Source: Apoda limacodes (taxonomy: Eukaryota; Arthropoda; Insecta; Lepidoptera; Limacodidae). From it: a DNA stretch of 64,000 bases. Within the stretch, counting starts at the first letter, position 1. The number at the start of each line of letters is the position of its first letter. A program made the position numbers and the translations under genes. The stretch covers positions 28,558,722-28,622,721 of the forward strand of contig OX291550.1 of NCBI GenBank assembly GCA_946406115.1, written 5' to 3'. Positions 40,001 through 52,200 of this stretch are shown one piece after another. A model generated the notes under the pieces. It was not told the DNA's origin. It saw only the letters and a list, made by a program, of their open reading frames with translations, and made no database searches.

Positions 40001-43000
40001 ACCATCCTAAGGTTTTGTCCACCGATCGCCAATATTACCGTAGATTGGTACGCGAAGCATAAAAACATAAGAACTTCAGTCGTGAGGATGGATACAAACT
40101 GTCGCCTGCATGGAATCCAGTCATAAGAAATCACAGCCCTCGAGTTTCACCTACGAACGCACCCGAGGACATAGTTACTGTTTTGGGTAGTGGTTATGAC
40201 AAGTATAAAGACAAGGTGAGGGTAGTTCAACAGGACGCTTCCACTCGAACCCGAAGACACCGCGCACCGCCAGTTTACTCGTGACCAAGGCTGGTGTTAT
40301 TTTGCCAAATAACAACGCGTTTAATCTCGTTTTACTATTAGAAATGGAACGCGTAAATGTAAAAAATTATATCATCAGTTAGTTGGAGCGTTTTTCAACT
40401 TAGCAAATTTAAGTCAGAACGTCCTTTCAAAGGACATTTTTATTTTACATTATATATGAGTATCTAAACCATACATCTAAATTAACAACAACCATTTTCC
40501 AGTACGTGGCGCTAACTTTAAAGTCAATATATTAACTATTACAAAGACCGAACTAGTGTGGGTCAGAAACACTCACAAACACCACCACAAAATGTAAGTA
40601 CGAGCCCGACTCACACTTAGCACGTTTTTTACTTGTTTTATTTTAGAGTTTGCACTATAATTGCATCATGTATCAAGCTTGTATGTATTTTCGTTTTAAC
40701 GATAAAGCAAAAACAACAAATAGTAGATTGTATTACAAGGAAGCAAACTTTTATTTTTCTGAAGAGGGCGCAATTTTGAATTCTAAAACTTATGAAAAAA
40801 AATATTATATAATTAAAAAGTATAATATTGATTTTTTTATTTTTTTTAATAATTTATATTTACATTTGAATTATTTTATTATTATTATTATAATTAAATT
40901 GAATGAACTATTTTTGAAAAAAAAATTGAGAACAAGGACGCAGTTCATCAGAAAATTATCAAAATGTATTACTGACAACACTCACTTTGTCCCCGGCTTT
41001 TCCGAATAGATGGGATGAAAAAAATATTTCTCATATTCCTATCCAAGAACTTTGCTGAACCCTTCCTTAGAATATTAATTTTTGTTATTTTCTTTTTATA
41101 TTCGTTCAAGATATTAAAGAGTTTGAACGATAAAGCTGGCGTCCAAAAAACAAAAAACAACAGAGCGAAGCAGTACTTCACGTCGGGGCAAAGCTTGCTG
41201 CTTTACAAGTCGCAAGTCCGGCCCCATATGGAGTACTGCTGCCATCTCTGGGCGGGTGCACCCGGATACCAACTTGGCCCTTTTGACTCGGTTCAACGAC
41301 GGGCTGTGAGAATTGTCGACGATCCCAAACTCACTTGCGGTATCGAGCCCCTAAGTCTGAGGAGAGACTTTGCCTCCCTTTGTGTGTTCTACCGCTTGTA
41401 CAATGGGTTGTGTTCTGAGGAATTGTTCGAAATGATGCCCACGTCTACTTTCTACCATCGCACCGCTCGCCATCGGCAGGGAATTCATTCTCACACTTTA
41501 GAACCGAAATGGTCGCGTACAGTGCGGTTTCAGAGAAACTTCCTCCCGCGAACGCTTAGTGTGGAATGAGCTCCCTGCCAAGGTTTTCTCTAAGGACTGG
41601 GGTTCTTGAAAAAAGAAGTTATTAGATTTCTGAAGGGTCAGCAATGCGCGAGTGATGCCCTTGGTGTTGCAAGCGTCCATAGGCTACGGTGACCGCTTAC
41701 CATCAGGCGGACCGTAGGCTTGTTTGCCACCTTAGTGGTATTAAAAAAAAAAAAAAAAAAAGATTAAGAAAAGTAATTTCATAACGAGTAAGATATAAAA
41801 ACCATTTTCATAAACAGACCCCTAATGATTTTACCTTGCCCTTCGAAACATATGACGTAATTATCAAAGTTTCATAGACTTATGGTATCTATAAATCACT
41901 GGGATCTACCTACATTGGTTGCTTTCTTAAGGACCCTCTTACAGCCAACTAGCGCCGCCATTAGATATCCTCAAATATTGCAAATATAAAACTAGTCATA
42001 AGCTATTTTAAGAAGGTTTTATATAGTTGATCAATAATATCTGTGAGTTGTAGTTGGCATTTTTGCTAAAAGTGGCCGTTTTAAGAAATTCGATTTCTAC
42101 AAAGAGAAAATTGAGGTTATCTAATGGTGGCGCTGCGGCGCTAGTTAGCTGCTATATGCCCCTTAACATTAAAAGCATAAAATTGTATTGTGACGTTGTA
42201 AAACAGCAGTTTGGGATGGTTAGTTTGGGTCCAGATGGCACTGCGTAAAATGTCATTGGAAAAAAAGAAATCGTTATAGGATCACTTTGTTGTCCGTCTG
42301 TCTGTCAAGACCCTTTTTCTCAGTCACCCGTAATGATATCAAGTTGAAATAGTATCAAATAATAAGGTCTACAGTCCCTTGTAGATGTAAAAAATCTAGC
42401 TGCCAAGTCAACAAAATAAAAAAATACGGCCATTTTTGTCGCATATTTTGGCATTTACAAATGTATCAAAACCTATAGGGTACCTGCTTTCCGTTGTCCT
42501 ATAATCATGAAATTTAAAACAAAGCAAGGTCTTACATCACAAATATAGGGAAAAATCTAAAAACTGATAATCAAGACTTGGTCTCATAATGGAAGAACTA
42601 TCTACATATTATAAGTATGTATGATACCCTCGGTGCACGAGACAGACTTACACTTGGCCGGCTTTTTTATATTTTTGTATTATATAGGTTGCTACTTGGT
42701 GCGTCTCTACCACCTGGGCGCCTGGCGCTGCGTGTGGGTGAACGACCAGGTGCCAGTGGACGCGGATGACCGCCCTCTCCTCCTCTTTGCCCCTACATTG
42801 AAACCTGAAACTCCTGAATCCAAGATGAAGCAAGGTCCTCCAGCTAACTCACCAAGAGCAACAGCACAGCTTTGGCCGTTGTTGTTTTGCAAGGCATGGT
42901 CACCATTAGCTTAGCGATATTTTCGAAGCTTAACGTACATACTCATAGGGCTCGCTATGTATTTTCGTGATATATAGGATAGTGTGCACCCAGTCACGAT

Positions 43001-43199
43001 CCTACCAAGGCTCGTATCCATCTTTTAGGCAAAATTTTATATGAAGCCTACGGCAAATTAATGCTGTTAGTAATTTATTTGTATGGATTTTGTACTCTGT
43101 TTTGATAATCTTTATTAAAGTTCCTCGGCTGAGGTTTTTTGAACATGTTCACAAACAAAAGTGATTATTAGAATTACATTATGTTGATCCAATTCAATC

Positions 43200-43260
<61 letters not shown>

Positions 43261-46200
43261 GGGTAGGGTACAACTGTTTTTACAAATTATTTAATATTTA
43301 TTTATTTACACATTTATTCACATTTTTTTCTACATAATATGCAAGATTGAGATACTGTACCCACCAGCTGTTATTAGCCGGTGTCGCTATCTCTAGTGCA
43401 AGTCACGAAACTCATTGCAATGACGTTGGCAAATAACTGGTCGCACGCCACTCAATTTTTCACTAAACGAACATATCACTTTTAATGTAACATTACCTTC
43501 GTTTTTAAAAATGTTTTGTATTAGTCAGGTTATTTTCCGTTTTGTTATCTTTTTAATTGACATTTCTTTTTTTTTTTTTTTTGCGGTCTGGATACACACT
43601 ATTCAGCCGTATGATTTTGTTACTTTATTTTTTTTTGTAAGAATGAGTGTAAGTACTTTGTTTGTTGCTTTATTTTTTGTAAGAATGAGTGTAGGTACTT
43701 CTAATAATTTTCTTTCTTTAGACAGCTGGCAGGTAGAGTATTTAGTTATACGCCTTGCTTATATATTTTATTGTTGGTTAAATATATTGTGTATTTAGTA
43801 TTTATATAATATTATTTATATTTAAATATATGTATAACATAGGTGTAGATGATGATTATAATAGTGATGATTTTTTGTCCTGTTCTTCAGACGGATTGAA
43901 CAGTGACATTAGTTTCCAAAGTTTTACTGCTTCTCTCAGCGCAACCTTGAATTCAACCTTCTCAGATTCACTGAAAAATTTTAATGTCGTTCACTTCAAC
44001 GCCCAGAGTATCCCAGCTCATTACTCTGATATGCTAGCATCCTTTGATAACAAAGATATTCATGCCATCCTTGTGTCAGAATCGTGGCTGAAACCCTGTC
44101 TACCTTCTACTTCTTATTCCTTACCTGGTTTTCAGTTAATACGTAACGATAGAAAAGACAGAGGTGGTGGTGGGGTAGCTATTTATCTCCGTTCCCATAT
44201 TCCATATTCTATTATTGCGACGTCTCCTCAAGTTTCCTCTTTGAATACTGCCGAGTACCTTTTTATCGAAATAGTTATTTCTAATACAAAAATTCTACTC
44301 GGCGTACACTATAGTCCTAATCTTCATAGTAACTACTTCTCTAATTTTGAAAATTTCCTAGAAACCCTAACACCTCAATACAACCACACTATTATTATGG
44401 GTGACTTCAACACTTGTCTGTTAAAAAATAACAGCCGTGCTCATCAACTAAGGACAGTTGTGGATGGATGCAACTTGCACATATTACCTCTCACTGCTAC
44501 ACACTTTTTTCCTAATAGCACTCCTTCTTTACTAGACTTAATGATAGTTTCTTCTCCCACACACGTTTTTAAGCATGGTCAGTGCGCTGCTGACGCTTTT
44601 TCATACCATGACTTGGTTTACTTATCATACAAGATTCGTCCTCCCAAATCCAAATCGAGAATGCTTCAGCAACGCAATTTTAGTGGGATGGATATTAAAC
44701 TCCTGTCTGATGATGCTTGCAACATCGATTGGTCTATGGTCATTAATGCGCCTACTGTTGATGAAAAAATAAGATTATTTAACTCATTTATTATCGATTT
44801 GTATAACATTCATGCTCCTATACATACCGTTAAAATCAAACATGTTCCGGCACCCTGGCTTACGGACGAAATAAAATCTTTGATGACGAAACGAAATCGT
44901 GCCAAGGCCAAATACAAGGTTAATCCTAGCGACAGTAATCGTACAAAATACACACTCTTGAGGAATCGCTGCAATAGGATGTGTAGAGATGCACAAAGAC
45001 GCCATATTCACAAATCCGTAGAAAACGGTGATCCAGCAAAAGTCTGGAAATTTCTTAAGTCGTTAGGAGTTGGGAAAACGAAACTTCCTTCTATTTCAAA
45101 TAATACTGATATCAATCTCCTTAATCAACACTTTATTTCTAACGTTGACTTTGACAGCAACAAAAAAAATAAAACATTAAACTCACTTTCTTCATTGCCA
45201 ACTCCTGACTTTCCTCCTTTTTTTCTTAATCGATTTTCTGATTGCGATGTTAAGAAGAACATACTCGCCATTTCATCCAATGCTGTCGGTGAAGATTGCA
45301 TTAGTCGTAATATGATCGTTCCCATCCTTGATATTATAACTCCTGTCATTACCAATATCCTGAATCATTCCATTTCCACAGGTGTTTTTCCTGAATCCTG
45401 GAAGGATGCTAATGTAATTCCCTTACCAAAGAAATATAATCCATCCTCCTTTTCTGATTTTCGTCCTATATCCATTCTTCCTTTCTTGTCAAAAGTTTTG
45501 GAACGGCTTGTATATCAACAGTTGTCCCATTTTCTTACAAGAAACAACCTTTTAAATCCCTTACAATCTGGTTTCCGTCCCGGTCATAGTACGACTACTG
45601 CACTTGTCAAAATAACTGACGATATACGTTTTGGCATGGAAAATAAAGAGGTCACGGTTCTGACACTCTTAGATTTTAGCAACGCTTTTAACACCGTGGA
45701 TCTGGACATTCTGCTACTCATTCTTAGTTCTCTTAACATTTCTCCAATCGTTATCGATTGGTTTCATAGTTACTTGCGTGGACGCCGGCAGCGCATAAAA
45801 GTCGATGATACTCTTTCTGACTGGTGCAACACAGCCGCTGGTGTTCCGCAAGGTGGCGTTTTGTCTCCTCTCCTGTTTGCTATTTTCATTAATTCTATAA
45901 CATCTCAATTATCTTCTCTCTACCATCTCTATGCAGACGATCTTCAGATTTACACACAAACTCCTATTAGTAAACTGACAAACGCTATCTCAATAATCAA
46001 TCGAGACCTTGATCAAATTGTTAAATGGAGTGAATCCTATGGCCTTATTGTTAATCCTACGAAAACACAAGCAATCATCGTAGGCAGTTCTAGACTTATA
46101 TCCAAGATAGACTGGAACGAACTCCCATTAGTAACTGTGAACGGAGTTTCTATCCCTTACAAAGATACAGTTAAAAACTTGGGTATATTTATCGATCGAA

Positions 46201-49200
46201 CACTATCTTGGGGTTCGCAAATAAAAGAAGTAAGCAAGAAAATATTTGCTTCAGCTAAATCTTTAGGCAGATTGCGCAATTTTTTACCAATTCCCACTAA
46301 AATTGCTCTTGCGAAATCTCTTCTTCTGCCTATTCTCGATTATGCTGATGCTAGTTATATTGACCTTACCGAGGAGCAACTTAATAAACTTGAGCGACTT
46401 CAAAACTTCTGCATTAGACTCATATTTGGTCTACGTAAGTACGACCATATTTCCGAAATCAGATCAAAGCTCAAGTGGCTCCCAATTCGACTTCGCCGGG
46501 ATGCTCATGTTCTCTTTCTTCTGTATAACGTCCTGTTCAATCCAAACACACCAGTATATTTAAAGAAACGTTTTAATTTTATCGGAAATACTTCTCTTCG
46601 AGAGACTACACGCTGGATGCTTAAAATTCCTTTGCATTCCTCACAATTGTATAATGATTCTTTCACTGTGAAGGCTGTTAGATTATGGAACGCTTTACCT
46701 TTAGAAATAAAAAGAGCAAAATCGAAGGCAATATTTAAAAATCTTATTATTGCTCATTACTTGAAGAACTAAAATAACATCACTACCTATATTTGTTAAT
46801 ATATATTTACTTATACGTAATATATATTTTAATTATATTTATTATACATATGTATTTATATATGTATTTTTATATGTACATCTATTTATGTATATTTATA
46901 TATGTGTATTTATTTATTTTATATGCATCATTGTATGATATATATATATATGTATATACTTCTTAATAACTGTATCGAAACACACCTACTATACTTTGTT
47001 TAACTTTATTATTTCCTCTACCCAAAGGTTGTCTGGAAGAGATCGCTTTAAAGCGATAAGACCGCCTTTTGTTTTTCTCTATTTGTAAATATGTTTTGTT
47101 TGTAAATTTTTTATGTTGATGCAATAAAGTATAATAATAATAATAAATAATAATAACTGTAACACAGCAAATTTGTTTACACAATAGAAGAGGTGCTCCA
47201 AGACTTCATCGAAATTTTTCTAAAAAATATATTTACCAATATCAAGCTATTGATAATTTTATAAACCGTATCCTTATAAAATTTGCTCCTCATCACAAGA
47301 TTATTACGGGATCCCTTTAAGTAACTGGTATAAAATGAAAGTGTTCAACGTTACGAAAAGTCCTCAGAATTAAGGTTTCGATACGGCTTGTGAGTTTGGG
47401 ATCGTCAACAATTCAATTTGTTGAACCAATTCAAAAGGTCCAAGCTGGTATCTAGGAGCATCTGCCCAGAGATGACAGCAGTACTCCATGTAAGACCGGA
47501 TTTGCACACACACAGGTGTCCCGTAGAACTCACGATCAGGGTAAAAAGTCTGCGAAATTTTGTTACAATAGTTATTTTCATTAACATTAGAAGAATAATT
47601 ATTTATTACAAATTTATTCTGTCTCCAACATTGCGTTTCTTAAAATTACAGGCACTTTTGAAATTAGCTGCTCCTATGATGATCGACGACGATGAAGATA
47701 TTGATTTATCAGATGACTACCAAATGAAATATCTCGATTTATTTCATTCGGTTACAGGATGCATGACTTTAAAACTTTATCAACCTGGTAAGTTCGAGGA
47801 GAAAACGATTTGCGGCGCCTCGTAATGTGCTCAGTTAGTACTAAGTTTGACCCTCTTTTACATATACTAATCAAACATTATGAAATTTAGTAGAAAGTCC
47901 AAGGAATAAATATCTAGGTCCTAATTTTAGGGACGCAGGGTCAAATCCTGGCTCGAGGTTAATCTTTTAAGTACATCTTTGCTACAAAAATATTTATTTA
48001 TATTGATAATTTATTATATAGTTAGGTAGTTAGTACCTTATAGAAAAAATATATAGGTAATGATTTTTTTTTCTTGTGTTCATATTTTTTATTAAAAACT
48101 TAATAAATCCGCTAATGTAAAATAGTTGCAACATTAGAGACAAGGTATACACTCTATAATATATATTGCTAATATGCTGGGCTGCTCCTGAAGATGCCGA
48201 ATGCCTCTGGTCATTACTGAGGGTGGAAGTGCCTCTGTTCCACTGGGAAGACGACAATGAGACCCTCGCCAGCACTGTCAAAAGTAAGAGTACCAAGAAA
48301 ACAGCCACCAAAGAGGTTGACACTATTAAGGTAAATTAAATATTTAAAAAAAAATGGTATTTACAAAGTAGTTTAAAATAAAGTAATGAAAATAGTTTTA
48401 AATTTTCTAGAGAGGATCTATAGTGGCTATTGTAATTGAAGACACAAAGCATTATCCTCCTTATGCACTACCTGGAATATCTCCTGGGTTGGAGATGAAT
48501 CTACTAGTCAAAATGATTAGGGACTTGCCAATAAAGAAACCTCTACCAGAACCAGGTATTCCAATCGTTCTTATTAATATACACGTATGTATATACATAG
48601 AGACAGAAGGAGTGCTAAGTACCTACTACTGATAATAGCCATCCATTACAATACCGTGTATGTGTTGTAGTAACTCTACGACACAGAATATTTAGATTTA
48701 AATAAACCACAAATCAACACACATAATAGTATTTTTGGGACAATCACACAGCGACATCTGATCACCAGTTTTTATACCACTAAAGTGGCATACAAACTTA
48801 CAATTCGCCTGATGCGTTACCTGAAGCATCACTGTTGCTTGTAGACACTTGCAGCTTAATTTAATTTTATTAGGTAATAGACCACAATCAGCAATACTTA
48901 TATATACCTTTATTGTAAATAGGACTACCAGCAGCACTACTGGTAGTATACTTTTTTTGTCTAGATATAGAAAATTTCAAGATTAAAGACAAACATAATC
49001 ACATAGCTGAATGTTCGTCCTTTGCGGGTATCGAACCCATGCCTCTCAGTTCAGCAGGCAGCTTCGCTGCCAACTATTAAGGCAGTTAAAGGCAGCTTTA
49101 TATAACGAAATAATTTTTGAGAAACAAAAGAAATAACGCACGATTCTGACCAAATTAGTTAATCACTTCGACTATGTCGTAATTGTAAGTGCCGTCCTAC

Positions 49201-52200
49201 TTTGAATTTTTTGGTGTTCTGCCACTCCAAGAAATAATTACTTACTTATTTTAAATATGTATTTTTTGCGTATGCGCCATAAAGTATATTAGCGCATATG
49301 CAAAGTATATTACTTTTTAGTATTATTATACGTCGAATAACTTTTCTTATATAATAAATCTTAACTATTTTATCAGTTACCTTGATTTAATTTTTCAATT
49401 TCTTAATTATTTCTGGGATACAAAGAACTATGAGAAATTAGTGAATAGCCGGGTCCTGATTGACCGAGCAGCCTTGCAAGGCAGCCTCGGACGTTTGTCG
49501 TGCGATACGTTTCCCTCGCGAGGCAGCCTCGGTCTGTAAATTTTTGCCTGAGGCTGCCACGCGCTGCAAGGCCGAGCCGTTTTCGATCAAGGTCGTCATG
49601 AAATAACACGTATTGCCACTACTGCGTTATTCCTTCTTTGACTCATACAATAAAAGAGAAGAAAAACTAAGCTTTTACTCTTCTATATTCACCATAAAAT
49701 TGTATCAACTTGATAAACAATTCTTTATCCATATTAGCCACGTACTGCACTACACAGTGTGCGAGGCAAACGTCCTGAGGCGCCTTTGAGCATCGACAAA
49801 AACCGACAACATTTAGCCCGCCCCGCGGCTCGTGCGCCCGAGGCAGTGCGTTTATTTGCCGCGGCTGAGGTGCGTCCTGACTGAGTGAGCATTCGCCTCG
49901 CGCTGCAGCCTCGCGAGGTGGCTCGCTCAGTCGGTTACCTATCATAACCTAGAAAAATTCAATTCCGAATATTATAATCCCGAAAACGAAATGTTTTTTT
50001 TTATTTCCTATATTTTGTTTTGTTTTTCCGAAGTTTCATTTACTATATTTTTTTATTATTTATCAGAATTTTAAAACACTTTTTTTTTTATTTCGTTATT
50101 AATTCAAAATCCAACTAATTGAGTTTCCGAATGAATGTTTGCCAAATAATTTATTTTACACCCAAAACATAAATCCGTAATATCAGTATCCTGAAAATCA
50201 GTGACACATATAATCGAAATAGCGTTTATCGTATACCATTAATCGATCTACCCACGATCATTTAATTATATACATTAATACTTACAGCAACTAACTTCAA
50301 TCGGCTGTGTTGGGGTGCCCTAACAAGATTACTGGGTAGAAATAAAAAAAAATACCACGAAGGCTAAGGTAGGAGCTTGCTTCGCTTCGCTCCTGCCTTA
50401 ACCTTCTAACCTAACCCGGCGTCTACTAGTTTTGTAAGCAGCAATGGTGAGATTTATAAGTTAGGTAAGTATGGACTTACCTAACCTATAAATCTCGTTT
50501 CTAGTGTCATCGGTACGTTCTCGAATGTCTTTCGAATTCCTAATTTATCAAATAAAACATACATAAAGGTTAACCTTTGGGGGTAGAACGGAAAACAAAA
50601 ATTATGAAAAACATTACTTTGACTTGTAACATTCATTAACATCGAGTTTCTGATAAGATGGTAAATGATGAAGTTGTCAAATGTTAAAATTAGATATTGT
50701 AACTCTGGTTATAAAATTTCTGGCAAATGATATTGTGATTAAATGAATATGTGGCATTGTAAATTTTATGTAAAACAAAAGACCTGGATGACAAAAATTC
50801 TGTGAACCGTTTTCGGACAAATGAAATTCGGATAAAAATAATTCGAAACATCGGTAGGTTACCCGCTCAGTCAGTATGCGGCTAATGACTTAGGTACACT
50901 TTAGTTATTTTTTGACGTGACAACGTCTTATAAATTGGTTTGCCGGGTGACACTTCAAGAAACTGCGTTACGCTCCGCTCACGTTATGCGCTCACAATGA
51001 GAGCGAGTGAGAGGCACGCGCCCGCCTAAGAGCGAGAGAGACAGACATAAAATCATTGTCACGTAAAACTTTCGCCCGTATACCGACTTTACAGGCAACC
51101 AGTTTTTTTTCAGCATAAGTATTATTCACAGTCTTACCGAGCATTTTCTTTTAGAGGTGCCTTTATGGAAAACGTATCGCTGGGTAGAGTGGGCTCGAAG
51201 CCATGGCCTCTACGGAGACTATGACTGTCCTCGAGATAGATTTCTGAAAGTCAATTGTCTTCTGAAGCAGTCTTATGCTCCACATTTGCTGACACTACAA
51301 AGCACGGAGTCGGTATGTATTATACTGTTGTAAACTTATTTAAACTGCTCAAAATAAAAACTTTTTTTTCGTATTTGACGATTATTTGTAGTAGATATTT
51401 TTGCCATGTTAATTTCTAATGGATAAAACCAGGTACTGTTTTTATAGTGCTGAAAATAAATCAAATTGGTTTCATGGTCTTTGGTTCGAATGGTATTTGT
51501 AACAATGTTTTGGGCACTTTTTGGAAAATTACTTCGCAACACCACGTCAGTCGCAAAGAAGGGGATTGGACCATTATTTGTCATATCAATTTTATTTAAA
51601 AACTATTGTTAATAAAAAACACACAAGAACGAGTACAGAACTAGTTTAAAGTTTTTTATTAGTTAAAGTTCAGAATGACGAAACACCGACGGTATTAGTT
51701 TTTGACTGGCAATTATCCGTTATTGCTAGAATTTTATACTAAATCTGTCTTGTTTTAATATTTACAGTTAACACAATTATTCCGAGTGGAAAATGAAAAA
51801 CCTGCACCTCCACCTCCGGTCAAGGTAACATTATATTATTCCCTTACCATCATCAGATCAATCTCAATATATCTGCTGGACGTGGACTTCCTAAGATGTC
51901 CAAAACGAACTGCCCTCTGATTTTTTAACTCAATTGGAACATTCACTATCAATCTCGATGGCCACACGCGTAGGTATTTGTACCATTCAACATTGATCAA
52001 ATTCTTCAATAGTTCATCAGTTTTCCATATCGCAGTCTCCACTTTAGTCCCTCGTTGTTCTATTTACGTGCAATATAACCAGTCCATCCTTAGAACTACG
52101 GCCATTTGAGTTCTTTTACATACATAGTTTTCCGCTGTTACGTAGAAAAAATCCGATTATAGTCTTTCCCATACGACTTTGAGATCTAAGAATCACGAGA

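Noticed and set aside
42895..42905. GT donor (GCATG|GTCACC) for exon 5.
   Set aside because: It leaves phase 2, which does not match the phase-0 acceptor of exon 6, and would add a residue pair without a counterpart in the family.
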